A stretch of DNA of 64,000 nucleotides from Ehretia macrophylla. Taxonomy: Eukaryota; Streptophyta; Magnoliopsida; Boraginales; Ehretiaceae. The stretch is taken from contig CM075773.1 of assembly GCA_037974665.1 (NCBI GenBank), positions 64,138,763 through 64,202,762 of the forward strand, read 5' to 3'. The position numbers were made by a program, and so were the translations under genes. Position 1 is the first letter of the stretch. Each line of letters opens with the position of its first letter. The notes beneath the pieces were generated by a model, which had not been told where the DNA came from, did no database searches, and was given only the letters and a program-made list of their open reading frames with translations. Below, in pieces: positions 1 through 11,940 of the stretch.

Positions 1-60
1 CTCTGCTCCTTTTTGTATTTCTAGACAATAATCGAAATTTCTCCTGTTTGTTCTGTGTAG

Positions 61-498
61 GCTGTTGCGCCATTATTTTCATTGGTTGCTCCAAGGTACC
101 AGTTCAAAGGTGCCAACAAAAGGGGCATTCCAGTTTCAAGGGATCCTGCTGCACTCCTGGCCAAGTATTCTGATCCCCTGGTCTACACCGGACCAATAAG
201 GGTTCGAACAGGCCACGAGATTCTTCGCATAACATCTTACTTAACTCGCAATTTCAAGTCCATCAGAGTCCCATTCTTTGTTCTTCATGGAACTGCTGAC
301 AGAGTCACTGATCCACTGGCGTCTCAGGATTTCTACAATGAGGCAGCATCTGAGTTCAAGGACATTAAACTCTATGAAGGATTCTTGCATGACCTCCTCT
401 TCGAACCTGAGCGCGAAGAAATTGCCCAGGATATAATCGATTGGATGGTCAAGAGATTAAGCGCAAGCAATCTTGTAAATGTCGATAGTCAATGGTAG
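61..498 (+). CDS. Monoacylglycerol lipase-type alpha/beta hydrolase, last exon (partial)
   Basis: Serine hydrolase of the plant monoacylglycerol lipase / caffeoylshikimate esterase-like family, which cleaves monoacylglycerols or related esters. Only the C-terminal exon lies here. It opens at 61 after an acceptor ending in TGTGTAG, is in frame from its first base, and stops with TAG at 496-498, so it encodes 145 residues. Family landmarks are intact: the cap-domain segment YQFKGANKRGIPVSRDP, the catalytic aspartate in VLHGTADRVTDP, and the catalytic histidine in EGFLHDLLFEPE. The nucleophile-elbow serine must lie in exons left of the window. Bases 1-60 are the end of the preceding intron. There are no breaks and the residues are typical, so this looks like a working gene. 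Plants have many paralogues and I cannot say which one this is. Confidence 0.93.
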   Translation, partial: AVAPLFSLVAPRYQFKGANKRGIPVSRDPAALLAKYSDPLVYTGPIRVRTGHEILRITSYLTRNFKSIRVPFFVLHGTADRVTDPLASQDFYNEAASEFKDIKLYEGFLHDLLFEPEREEIAQDIIDWMVKRLSASNLVNVDSQW

Positions 499-1150
499 CA
501 ATATCACTAATTATAGGTACGTAGTGCTTTTTATTGATCAGGAAGTCACAACGGGTGGGGAAGATCTGCGATTTAGTGCATGCCGAATCGTATTTTTGTT
601 CTTTGTCCATGAATGCATTCAGACCTTTGTTCTATATGAAGTAATAACTCTCACTGGTGCTTCTGAATCTTGAAGAATTCTCCTTTAATCTTGTTAATTT
701 GCCTCGATTTACCACAGAGTAACATGGTGTTGTCAAGTGAGTTGTTTAATCAGATGGCCTTTTATGGTCCGATGATATTTATTGATCTTGATTGATTCTA
801 TTAGATGAAGTTGGTTATATATGTGGACTGGTTGTCAAGTGAGGTGTCGAATCAGATGGCCTTTTTTGGTCCGATAATTTTTATTGATCTATTGATTTTA
901 TTAGGTGAAGTCGGTTATATCTGTGGACTGATTGTCAAGTGAGGTAAAAGTAGAACTGGGTCTTTGCTCCAAGGATTGTGGGAAAATGCTTATATGGGTA
1001 TACTTCTTGTTATTCTTTGATTTGATTTTGTTCATGTTCCTAGTCTGCCGAGCTTTATTGTTTCTTTTCCTTTCTAGGCTAGGTTGTCTTTTCTTTTTTG
1101 TAATGGTTTTCGACCCCTCATTGTAATTTTCATATTAATGGAACCTTTTG
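499..1150 (+). other. Probable 3' UTR of the lipase-type gene
   Basis: Noncoding DNA directly after the stop codon. It is less AT-rich than the repeats to its right and contains a tandem duplication (730-944). An AT-rich stretch with possible polyadenylation signals around 1125-1150 (AATGGA, TTAATGG) is the likely end, but I cannot fix a cleavage site. Confidence 0.45.
730..944 (+). repeat. About 100-bp imperfect tandem duplication in the 3' UTR
   Basis: Two units of about 101 bp (730-830 and 831-930), each starting with TTGTCAAGTGAG and ending with ATNTGTGGACTG, followed by a third partial start (931-944). The units differ by a handful of substitutions and small gaps, so the duplication is not recent. 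Confidence 0.85.
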
Positions 1151-1348
1151 TTTGACGTTTCTGAATTAGCCAAAAAAAATAAAAAAAGGTTAACCTTCCT
1201 AAATAGGAGTACAAGAAAAGTAAAGGTGTACATAGGTATCTGTTTTTGATGCTCCACCATAGCAACATGTATTGTGTTGAAATTAACAAATAAAAGAAAA
1301 AATGCTAACCCATAGTTTCGAAAAGGCAAAGATTATTTATCAACCTTA

Positions 1349-1598
1349 TGTTGTGAAACATTGTTAAGTGAATATTTCATCAATGAACTGGAAGACATTA
1401 TAATACATTCACATAATGATGTCTCAAAATGGAGAATGATGTAATGATTGATGTCATTCGTAAACTTTGTAATTTTATAAATAGAGGTTGTTAGAATGGA
1501 TGTGTATACAAGAGATAAGAATTCAATATAATCTTCTTCTCTAAATTCTTTTCATCTTTTCTTTGCTTTCATAGCATATTAATATCAATTTTATAACA
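1349..1598 (+). mobile_element. Ty1/copia LTR, plus orientation
   Basis: A 250-bp segment with TG..CA ends (TGTTGTGAAACATTG to TTTTATAACA), followed at once by CGTTATCAACACGAG, the motif usually found on the primer-binding side in this kind of plant copia element. It contains a TATAAATA-like box at about 1478. Its first half matches the LTR of the copia copies at 19870-20027 and 25423-25570. No target duplication is visible, because the element continues to the right. Fossil. Confidence 0.7.
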
Positions 1599-2828
1599 CG
1601 TTATCAACACGAGTTTCTACTACAATAGAGAAGCACAAAATAGTCAGATCATCTTGTTTTCGATTTGCCTAAATTTTCAAAGTGGAGCATTCTTACTGGT
1701 TTTGTGGCCTTTTTCACAGCTTGTAGTAGGCACTGGCTAAGGTATGATTCTGATCAAATTTTGTATGATTAAACTAAACTTCCATTTAGTTTAGTTTTAT
1801 GCTTTATTTATGATATGACTTAGTTTGCCTTAATGGTTTTTATCTTTTAGAATATTGTTTAAAATGTCATGTTTATGTTTTTAGCGAATAACAAAGAATT
1901 GCTATTTCACTAAACAAACATAATATGCAATCAAAGAGGTAAACAGCATCAGGGACTGGAAATTTGTTGTTTCATTACTTTAAGCTTATCATTTTGAAAA
2001 AATTATATTAGTTGCCTAACTACAACCCTAGTAATAAGACAAGACAAAACAAGTCTCAGTTCTATTTATTACTTAATTTATGGTTCTTCCTTTTCTTTCG
2101 TGTCTGGACAAGTTATAACCTTGTTAATCACCTACAATTGGTACCAAGAATCATGTATGATCTTGCAGTAGATATCATCTAAATGCTTCTAAATTGGAAC
2201 TATTTTACCCTATACTGAAGACTTTTAGCATCAACTCTTACTATTGAATCATGGCCTCTAGTTTAAGAATTAAATACTAACATGTATTTACGCTAGTCTG
2301 TGTCCAATCTAAAGATGTGCTTGAGTTATAGAGATTAATTACAATCATCAATGAAGTCCAAGAAACCACATCCCTTTCTAGTATTTTTATCAAACACATA
2401 AAATTACACACAGATGAAATGAGTAATACATAGCATTATATACATAAATAGTTGCTATAAGCTTGAAACTCACACCACCACCACCATTTTGTTGTCTCCA
2501 AAAAGAATAGGAACAAAATTTTTATAACTCACCAAAATTAGAAAGTCAGGGAAGATTGACTTCAAAAGAAACAAAGTTGAAGTGTAGAAAAATCCGATTT
2601 GCTGGGCAAAAGAAATTAGACAATTTTTTTCTTGTCCGTTTTATTGGGTGAATGAGAAGAAGTTGGTTGCTAAAGCTGCTATGCAAAAGAAGAGTGGTAA
2701 AAAGTTGATTATGAAAAACAATATTTTGGTCAAAAGAGTTAAAGTAAAAGTCGAATTAAAAAAAGAAAAAGAAAGAAGGGGGGACAAATGTCTTCTTGGT
2801 TATAGAAAAGCAGATGCTTTTGGCATAT
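1599..2828 (+). mobile_element. Unresolved interior between two copia LTR pieces
   Basis: AT-rich, without a recognisable gag or pol domain. Position alone (a whole LTR on the left, the 3' part of the same LTR on the right) suggests the interior of a small decayed copia-related element. A lysine-rich frame at 2648-2866 has no family resemblance I can name. Confidence 0.35.
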
Positions 2829-2932
2829 ATGATGGATGTATACACATAGATAAGAATTCAATATAATATTCTTCTCTAAATTCTTTTTATTTTTTCTTTG
2901 CTTTCATAGCATATTAATATCAATTTTATAAA
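2829..2932 (+). mobile_element. 3' part of the same copia LTR
   Basis: About 100 bases match 1499-1598 closely (the GATAAGAATTCAATATAAT block and the GCATATTAATATCAATTTTATA end). It stops exactly where the oppositely oriented LTR at 2935 begins. Fossil fragment. Confidence 0.7.
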
Positions 2933-2934
2933 TA

Positions 2935-3238
2935 ATTACCAAAGACAGTCAGAAAATAATAGTAGAAATACAATAGCAAGAAGGAAGAAGAAGAGTAATA
3001 TTAGTAGGATTTCTTGTGTACATTCACTTCACATAATCTTCTTATTTATAAGTAAAACAATATATTGATTATGTCATCTATGACCTCATTCCCATTTAAA
3101 ACATTATCATGTGCAGTTATCATAATGTCTTCCAATTTTATACACAAATTTTTTTTTACATATCATTGTGTTGACTTTTCTTATTTGAAGATCTCTTTAA
3201 CCATGTGATGAAATATCCACCAACAATGTTTCATAACA
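2935..3238 (-). mobile_element. 3' LTR of copia copy 1
   Basis: About 304 bp. On the minus strand it begins TGTTATGAAACATTG, right after the purine-rich tract and the tail repeat. It matches the plus-strand LTR at 13662-13971. It meets the opposite-facing LTR fragment at 2932 tail to tail. Confidence 0.75.
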
Positions 3239-3351
3239 CTCGCCCTTAGATATTCATCTTTCAAGAACATATCTCGTTAAAACCTTTGTCAAGTAAAACC
3301 CAATAGGATAAAAACTTGACAAAGGAAAAAGAGTACAATATTCCTTATATA

Positions 3352-3901
3352 CACTACAAGAAAACAGCGCTTGGGCGACGGATTTTTTTTCTGTAGCCAA
3401 TTGGCTTCGGCCAGGCTACAGAATTGCTATGAACAACTAATTCTGTAGCCTTTCCGTATCCAAATTAGGTTCCATTGAAATGACGATAAAACTTGGTCAT
3501 AAATTGGCTACGGAACATAATTTTAATTATAAAAATAAATAAAAAATAATAGTCCGTAGCCATGCGGTGGCAAAATAGACACGGATTAGCTAAGGAAAAT
3601 ATGTGTTATTCAAAAACAAATTAAAAATAAAAAGCCGTAATCTAGCCGTGGCAAATTTGCTACAGACTAGCTACGGACCATTTAATTAATTCGGCAAAAA
3701 AAATCATAACAAAGTCTGTAGCCATACGGTGGCCAAATAGCCACAGATTGGCTACAAACAATATGTATTATTCAAAAAATATTTTAAAAAATAAAGGGTC
3801 ATAACCTAGTCGTGACAACTTTGCTACGGTATAGCTGCAGACATTTTAATTAAATCAGAAAAAAATAAAATAACAAAGTCCGTGCCCTATCCGTAGCCCC
3901 T
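3352..3901 (+). mobile_element. One end of a CACTA (En/Spm) transposon with subterminal repeats
   Basis: Starts with the canonical CACTACAAGAAAA terminus. The following 550 bp is full of CCGTAGCC / GGCTACGG subterminal motifs. Two tandem units of 164 bp (3550-3713 and 3714-3877) and the start of a third are clear. No matching CTTGTAGTG end is found before copia sequence resumes at about 3902, so this is a single-ended fragment. Against copia copy 3 it stands in place of about 630 bp of copia sequence. Its motifs are those of the large CACTA element at 55004, so both are one family. Confidence 0.8.
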
Positions 3902-3986
3902 AGCCAATATATGCTTGATCAACTAATGTTGATTTTGATATTTTATGAGTAAAATGAACCCATAGAGATTTTCTCTATATGTTTAA

Positions 3987-4364
3987 GGGTAAATGTCTAG
4001 TTTAGTCTATTATGTTTGGTGTAAATGACACTTTCATCCATTATCTTTCAAAATGAACCTTTTAGTCCATTATCTTTGGTGTAAATGACACTTTCATCCA
4101 TTATCTTTCGAAATGAACCTTTTAGTCTAATATGTTTCACATCAATGACGCTATTAGTTCAATATGTTTCCTCCAATATGTTTTGAAGTTGGACTAACGG
4201 CGTCACTTATGTGAAATATATTGAATTAAAAGGTTCATTTCGAAAGATAATGGATGAAAGTGTCATTTATACCAAAGATAATGGACTAAAATGTTTATTT
4301 TGAAAGATAATGGATGAAATTGTTATTTACACCAAACATAATGGACTAAACTAGACATTTACCC
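3987..4364. mobile_element. Foldback MITE, Mutator-type (9-bp target duplication)
   Basis: 378 bp with GGGTAAATGTCTAGTTTAGT at the left and its exact reverse complement at the right. The arms stay paired over most of the element. Flanks are TATGTTTAA (3978-3986) and TATGTGTAA (4365-4373), an 8-of-9 match. The other copia copies (for example 11725-11755) keep the site empty, which confirms the borders. Non-coding and non-autonomous. Confidence 0.88.
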
Positions 4365-7300
4365 TATGTGTAATTTTATTCTATTGCCTGTAAATCAAAG
4401 CTGCAATTTAAATAAACCAATAAAGAAAATATATGGACTTGTATCATAATCAATATATGTGAGTGCACCAACATTTTCAATGTAAAGGATAAATTCTACA
4501 ATATATAATTTATGCCACAGGATATATGAAAGAAACATTGAATTCTTTCATAATGTTTTCATTTATATAAAGATCTTTGTAACCAAATACATTTCTCGAG
4601 ATTTTTATTCATATGCTTCAGGCATATATCCTTTCAGGACTTCAATATAAATATTATTATCACGTGAATATATGGTTTAGGCATATTAAGTCTTTCCAAG
4701 ACTTTGATATAAATATCATTATCACATGAGTACATGCTTCAAGCATATAGAGTCTTCCAAAACTTCAATATTTATCATGTGATTTATATGGGTAAAATAT
4801 TACCATCCTCATAAGACGCATACAAAGTCTTTTGTTTTTCTTCAAAAATTACCAAGCTAATAGAAATGTAATTTTTCCAGAGAATATAGACCAAGGTCTA
4901 ATCACACAGCGTACTAACATATTTCTTGTTTGCATTTAAACAATTTAAGGGAAAACCAATTATTATGATTAATTCCTTGTAATTTCATTTCTCATGAGAT
5001 TGTCTTCATAATAAAATGCTCCCCCTCAATCCCATCAACATATTTCATGTGCATTTATTTTCTGCTTAAATTGCATCTCCTTTATTATTTTGACTAATAA
5101 TGTATTTGTCAACATTTTTGAGTTGATTTCAATTCAAGATCCTCGATTTCAATCATAAAATCAGTAGCTACCACATTTTACAAAATTTAATCATGATCTA
5201 TTTTTCTTTTCCGTTCCATTCTCTTGCAAGAGTAATTTAACTGAGCGAGATCTCTTTATTCTCAATACTTTCAATATTCACATCATATTCAGGTACTTGA
5301 TAATCTCCTTATCCTAACATCTTTAGGATATCAAACAATTTAAAAATGCCAACTCGCATATTTTGCTCTTTTATTTTTGGAACCAATATGTCTACCATAC
5401 TATAGGCATGCAGTAGACTATGTTTTTTTTTAATATGTTTCTCAATTGAAACATCAATTCTATTTAGAGCATTTAAAGCTGGTATATGTGACTGAGTCAC
5501 TATCTTTGCATCGATGAATAATTTGCTGAACTATTAGTTCACATTGATTAATACGAGGATCAATATGATGATACTTTTCACAAATTTCTTATTTCTCTAG
5601 CTTTCATTTTTCTCCCCCTAATACTAAGATTAACGAAATATGCTATTGAAACATCTCCCTTCAATTGCCCAATATGTTATATTTGAAGGTGTTTCAAATA
5701 ATAAATTCTCAGTTTTCTTTATAGACTCAACTTTATGCGCTTGTGGGGAAGTAATTAAAACATGTATTGCGTAAAATATCCTCATATGAGATTTGAATAA
5801 TGGGGTGTGTATAATTCAAACAGTTGGCTTTGTTTAAATAAACATTGCAACCGATAATATATCATGTCCCTAAATAGGACTAAGCAACTTAGTTCTCAAT
5901 AATATTGGTCTAACAATTAGCTGCAAGCGTTAAATGAAAGATTTCGCTAGACCATTTTGTCTATGTGTGAGTCACATAATGCTCAACACTAATCCCAATA
6001 TACATTATAATTAAATGAATGGGATATAAATTATAAATTTTCTTGAATGCATTAACCAAAAATTGGGCCCGTAATTGGATTAGTTTTGTAATAAATCTTA
6101 CACATTCCTCATTTTGAGTGGACAGTAAGATATATAATCGATGAATGAAAATACATTATTCCATTAAGATATATTCATTTAATTATATGGATTTCAGACC
6201 ATAACGAAATTATTCATATATTCGTATGAATAACATAATTCCAATTATAAATCTCAAGTTATCAAAATAACACATCTTAAAGAAGTGAAGGTAGTGCATG
6301 ATTCCCTTTTCTCGGTAATAAATGAGTTATTTAAATCTCAAGTTATCAAAATAAATGAGTTATCGGATCACTGGAATAATATCATAATTTTTCATAATCA
6401 CTAGATATGTATGATAAATTTGGAATTTCAATCAATCAATGAGCTGAAAACTAATTGAAGATTAAAGTACAAGAATAAATTTATTTAATCAAAATTTTAA
6501 ACATATTTAAAACTCAATCATCTAAAATACAATAACTCTTACCAAAAGATTCAGATCTATGATGATGTAGATCCTTATTGCAACAATTATAACTAAATCT
6601 CACATCTATATTATACATATAACCTTCAAGATAATGAATATATAAATAAGGATCATAAGTAATATACATATAAATATTAGAACCACATCCATGCACTCCT
6701 ATATTACTAACCTTTGAAATTTTTTTGTCGATGTTAAATATGAAGAGAAAGATGAAGTAACGAGAGAAAAATGATGGAGGAGTAAAGATAGAGAGTGCGG
6801 TGAAAGAAAGAAGAGAGAATAAAAAGAGTAGTGGGTCAAAACCCTAATAGCTTGGTCAAACCCCCCTTTTTTCATCTTCCTTTAATCTTGACACAAACCT
6901 TTAAGGATGATTTGTATTATTCTTTAATATTTTCCTAAATAAAGATTCACAATAAATAGTTATTTCCATAAATATCAACAACAAACTCAATGTTTCTTGA
7001 GATTTGATATTATGGATCATTGTTGAAAATAACATCAGCACATGGCAGTACATGAAAATTCATTTGACAATAGAATCCTTTGATTCTTTAATGAGTACTC
7101 ATTTGAATTTTCAATAATTCTTTTCATCATCACTGCGCTTGGATGTCTAAGGCAATCATGCCAAATAATAAAAATTTTCATGCCAAAGCATAAAACTCCG
7201 TGGATCAAATATCTGCTAGTTCATTAATGGGCGTTCATAAGAATTTTTTTTTTCAATAATTCATATTTCATTATCGTTACACCCATATAAGTGATCACTT

Positions 7301-7440
7301 AAATGTATAAAATACTTGGATCACTATTTCTTTATTCAATATCCCATATAATTGTATGAGAAACTCAAAAGATAGAGCAGTATCATTTGAACCACTATAA
7401 GGCCTCGAAGTATATTGAATAAGGTCGATATTACGAATTT

Positions 7441-8742
7441 AAAGTGTAGTCAAACCGGATCAAATTTTTGGTCAATTGAGGTATGCGTCTTTTCTGCGAT
7501 CCGCATAACATCCGAGCACATTTTATAAATTTAGCATATTGCAGCTCATAACTCACAAGTCAAACCTTTCATTGATAAGGAAGCTTCCGTAACATGATGA
7601 TGCTTGGCAGAAAAGGTCACATGGACTTTTGCTAAAAGATCAAATAAAAATGTCATATAATATTAATTCATGTATATATGAATTCTAATAAATGAATATA
7701 TATATATGCAGTAACAATTGAAGCTAACCTTAGAAACTAGATAAAATTTAGAGACATTCTCCTCATCTGGATATGAAAGCTAATATGTGGATCTCTTTAC
7801 TGATTATTGATCAAAGAACACTAAAGTGTTTGCCAATGCTTATTTCATCTTTACTAGTAAAACTATACCATTGGCCAACTTGGGTTTGTTTGAATGGAAT
7901 ATTAACTTTAATCATTTTATGTATGGAAAGACAAAACATCATGAGTTGGCTAGGACACTATAAATTCTAGATATGATTATTTTATCCACCAAAAGTAAAG
8001 TAATATCTTAGTCAACTTTTTCAACTTTACTGTAATATTCATCTCAATGATGGTTTTGGCATTAAGATAGTCATGGAATAAATGTCTAAAGATAAAGTTG
8101 ACCATAACAAATCTGAACGACAGTGTGATATTTGCTAACATCTGAATGGATTGTGCCCTTTAGATATGTTGCAAACTTTCTTCATAATTAACAAAAACTA
8201 TTATAATCTAATATTATTTTGTTGAGTATGTTGGTCAAAAATGTTAATAGATTTTGGGTTTTTATTATAGTTTAATTCTTTTTAAACTGAACAAGTCTAA
8301 CAAACATAGTGAAAGAAAAAAATAATTAATAATAGCACTATCATCTATGATAAACTAACAATTAAATAACATAAACATTAATCTTCATATCCTAGGTTTA
8401 GGTTAACCTCACGAAATGCATGAAAGCTTAGTCTTCTGAAATGAAGACTAGGTTGGATATTACATGGCAAAATTATAATATTATGATGACATGAAAAATA
8501 CGTGGTATGCATAGTTACTTTGACCATTGTTAGTATTTTCATATTGATCATCTTCTCGTAAGTACAAATGAATATTAACAATAAAAATTAAATTAAGTCC
8601 AATATCGTTTCCGTATTGCCGTGAGCAAATGAGAACTATGTCCAAACTTTAAAGGCGAGATCATAGATCCTGATGGTTCAATATATACTGATTTCTTTAT
8701 ATCCATAGATCAATCACTCATCCTTTTCGTTTTTAATTCAAT
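7441..8742. other. Spacer at the centre of the giant inverted repeat
   Basis: About 1.3 kb of AT-rich DNA between the two copia arms, with no gene. A stretch at 7465-7560 resembles 19675-19770 beside copia copy 4, so part of this too is repeat-derived. I see no host gene. Confidence 0.5.
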
Positions 8743-11700
8743 ATACTTCAAGGCCTTACAGTGGTTCAAATGATACTGCTCTATCTTTTGAGTTTCTCAT
8801 ACAATTATATGGGATGTTGAATAAAGAAATAGTGATCCAAGTATTTTATACATTTAAGTGATCACTTATATAGGTGTAACGACAATGAAAGTAGAATTAT
8901 TGAAAAAAAATTCCTATGAACACCCATTAATGAACCAGAAGATATTTGATCCACGGAGTTTTATGCTTTGGCATGAAGAGTTTTATTATTTGGCATGATC
9001 GCCTTAGACATCCAAGCGCAGTGATGATGAAAAGAATTATTGAAAATTCAAATTAGTACTCATTAAAGAATCAAATGATTCTATTGTCAAATGAATTTTC
9101 ATGTACTGCCATGTGTTGATGTTATTTTCAACAACGATCCATAATATCAAATCTCAAGAAACATTGAGTTTATTGTTGTTAATATTTATGGCAATAACTA
9201 TTTATTGTGAATATTTATTTAGGATTATAATTAAAAAAGAAAATAAAACATCCTTATAGGATTGTGTCAAGATTAAAGGAAGATGAAAAAAAACGGGGGT
9301 TGACCAAGCTAGTAGGGTTTTGACCCACTACTCTTTTTATTCTCTCTTCCTTCTTTCGCAGCACTCTCCATCTTCACTCCTCCATTATTTTTGTCTCTTT
9401 ACTTCATCTTCCTCTTCATATTTAACACTGACAAAAAAATTTCAAAGGTTAGTAATTGAGGAGTGCATGGATGTGGTTGTAATGTTTATATGTATATTAC
9501 TTATGATCCTTATTTAAAGGTTATATGTGGAATATAGATGTGAGATTTAGTTATAATTGTTGCAATAAGGATCTACATCATCATAGATTTGAATCTTTTG
9601 GTAAGAGTTATTGTATTTTAGATGATTGAGTTTTAAATTGGTTTTAAATTTTGATTAAATAAATTTATTCTTGTACTTTAATCTTCAGTTAGTTTTCAGC
9701 TCATTGATTAATTGAACTTCTAAATTTATCATACATATCTAGTGATTATGAAAAATTATGATATTATTCCAGTGATCCGATAACTCATTTATTTTGATAA
9801 CTTGAGATTTAAATAATTACCGAGAAAAGGGAATCATGCACTACCTTCACTTCTTTAAGATGTGTTATTTTGATAACTTGAGATTTATAATTTGGAATTA
9901 TGTTATTCATACTAATATATGAATAATTTTGTTATGGTCTGAAATCCATATAATTAAATAAATATATCTTACTGGAATAATGTATTTTCATTCATCGATT
10001 ATATATCGTACTGTCTACTCGAAATGAGGAATTTGTAAGATTTATAACAAAACTAATCCCATTACGGGCCCAATTTTCGGTTAATGCATTCAAGAAAATT
10101 TATAATTTGCATCCCATTCATTTAATTATAGTGTATATTGGGATTAGTGTCGAGCATTATATGACTCACACATACACAAAATGGTCTAGCAGAATCATAC
10201 ATTTAACGCTTGCAGCTAATTGTTAGACCAATATTATTGAGAACTAAGTTGCTTATTCTTGTTTGGGACATGCTATATTATAGGCTGCAATGTTTATTCA
10301 AACAAAGCCAACCGTTTGAGTTATATACTCCCCAGTATTCACATCTCATATGAGGATATTTTGCGCAATATATATTTTAATTACTTCCCCACAAGCGCAT
10401 AAAGTTGAGTTTATAAAGAAAACTGAGAATTTATTGTTTGAAACACCGTCAAATATTACATATTGGGCAATTGACGGGAGATGCTTCAATAGCATATTTC
10501 ACTAATCTCAGTATCAGGGGGAGAAAAACGAAAGTTGGAGAAATAAGAAATTTGTAAAAAGCATCATCATATTGATCCTCGTATTAATCAATGTGAACTA
10601 AAAGTTTAGCAAATTATTCGTCAATGCAAAGATAATGACTCAATCACATATACCAGCTTTAAATGCTCTAAATAGAATTGATGTTTCAATTGAGAAACAT
10701 ATAAATAAATATAGTCTACTGCACACCTGAAGTGAGGTAGACATATCAGTTCCAAAAATAAAAGAGCAAAATCAAACTGAGTAATATTACTCCAAGAGAG
10801 TATCAAGTACCTAAATATGATGTGAATATTGAAAGTATTAAGAATAAAGAGATCTCGCTCAGTTAAATTACTCCCAAAAGAGAATGGAACCGAAAAGAAA
10901 AATAGATCATGATCAAATTTTGTAAAATACAGTAGCTACTGATTTTATGATTAAAATCGAGGATCATGAATTGAAATCAACTCAAGAATGTCGACAAATA
11001 AATTATTAGCCAAAATAATAAAGGAGACGCAATTTAGGCAGAAAATAAATGCACATGAAATATGTTGATGGGATTGAGGAAGAGCATTGTATTATGAAGA
11101 CAATCCCATGAGAAATGAAATTATAAGGAATTAATGATAATAGTTGGCTTTCTCTTAAATTGTTTAAAGGCAAACAAGGAATGAGTTAGTACGCTGTGTG
11201 ATTAGACCTAGGTCTTTATTCTCTAGAAAAATTACATTGATATTAGCCTGGTAATTTTTGAAAAAAAAAAGACTTTTTGTGCGGCTTATGAGGATGGTAA
11301 TATTTTATCCATATAAATCAAATGATAAATATTGAAGTTATGGAAGACTCTATATGCTTGAAGCATATACTCATGTGATAATGATATTTATATCAAAGTC
11401 TTGGAAAGACTTAATATGCTTGAAGCATATACTCACGTAATAATAATATTTATATTGAAGTCTTGAAAGGATATATGCCTGAAGCATATGAATATAAATC
11501 TTGAGAAATGTATTTGATAACAAAGATCTTTATAGCAATGAAAACATTATGAAAGAATTCAATGTATCTTTCATATATCATGTGACATAAATTATATATT
11601 GTAGAATTTATCATTTACATTGAAAATGTTGGTGCACTAACATATATTGATTATGATACAAGTCCATATATTTTCTTTATTGGTTTATTTAAATTGTAGC

Positions 11701-11940
11701 TTTGATTTACAGGCATTAGAATGAAATTAAACACATAGGGAAAATCTCTATGAAATATCATATATGGGTTCATTTTACTTATAAAAGATCAAAATCAACA
11801 TTAGTTGATTAAGCATATATTGACTATCTATTTGACTCCCGAAAAACAAGGTCACAGACAGGGTATGTCGAGAATGTGTATAGTTGAAATCCGTCATTCA
11901 ATATGTTCAACAATCCTATGGGTTATCCTCCAACAAAGAC

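Larger units (their letters stand above)
2935..7440 (-). mobile_element. Broken Ty1/copia derivative, copy 1 of 5 (minus), left arm of a giant inverted repeat
   Basis: Read on the minus strand, parts appear in the order GAG-pre-integrase (about 7020-7250), integrase remnant, the integrase-RT linker (about 5309-5500, the HIPALNALNRIDV motif), an AT-rich non-coding block holding about 60-bp direct repeats (4600-4770), and a 3' LTR (2935-3238). No reverse transcriptase is recognisable. It pairs base for base with 8743-13971. About 900 bp in the integrase (roughly 6070-7020) is foreign to copia and present in both arms. Later insertions in this arm are the CACTA piece (3352-3901) and a MITE (3987-4364). 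Many breaks; not coding. Confidence 0.8.
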
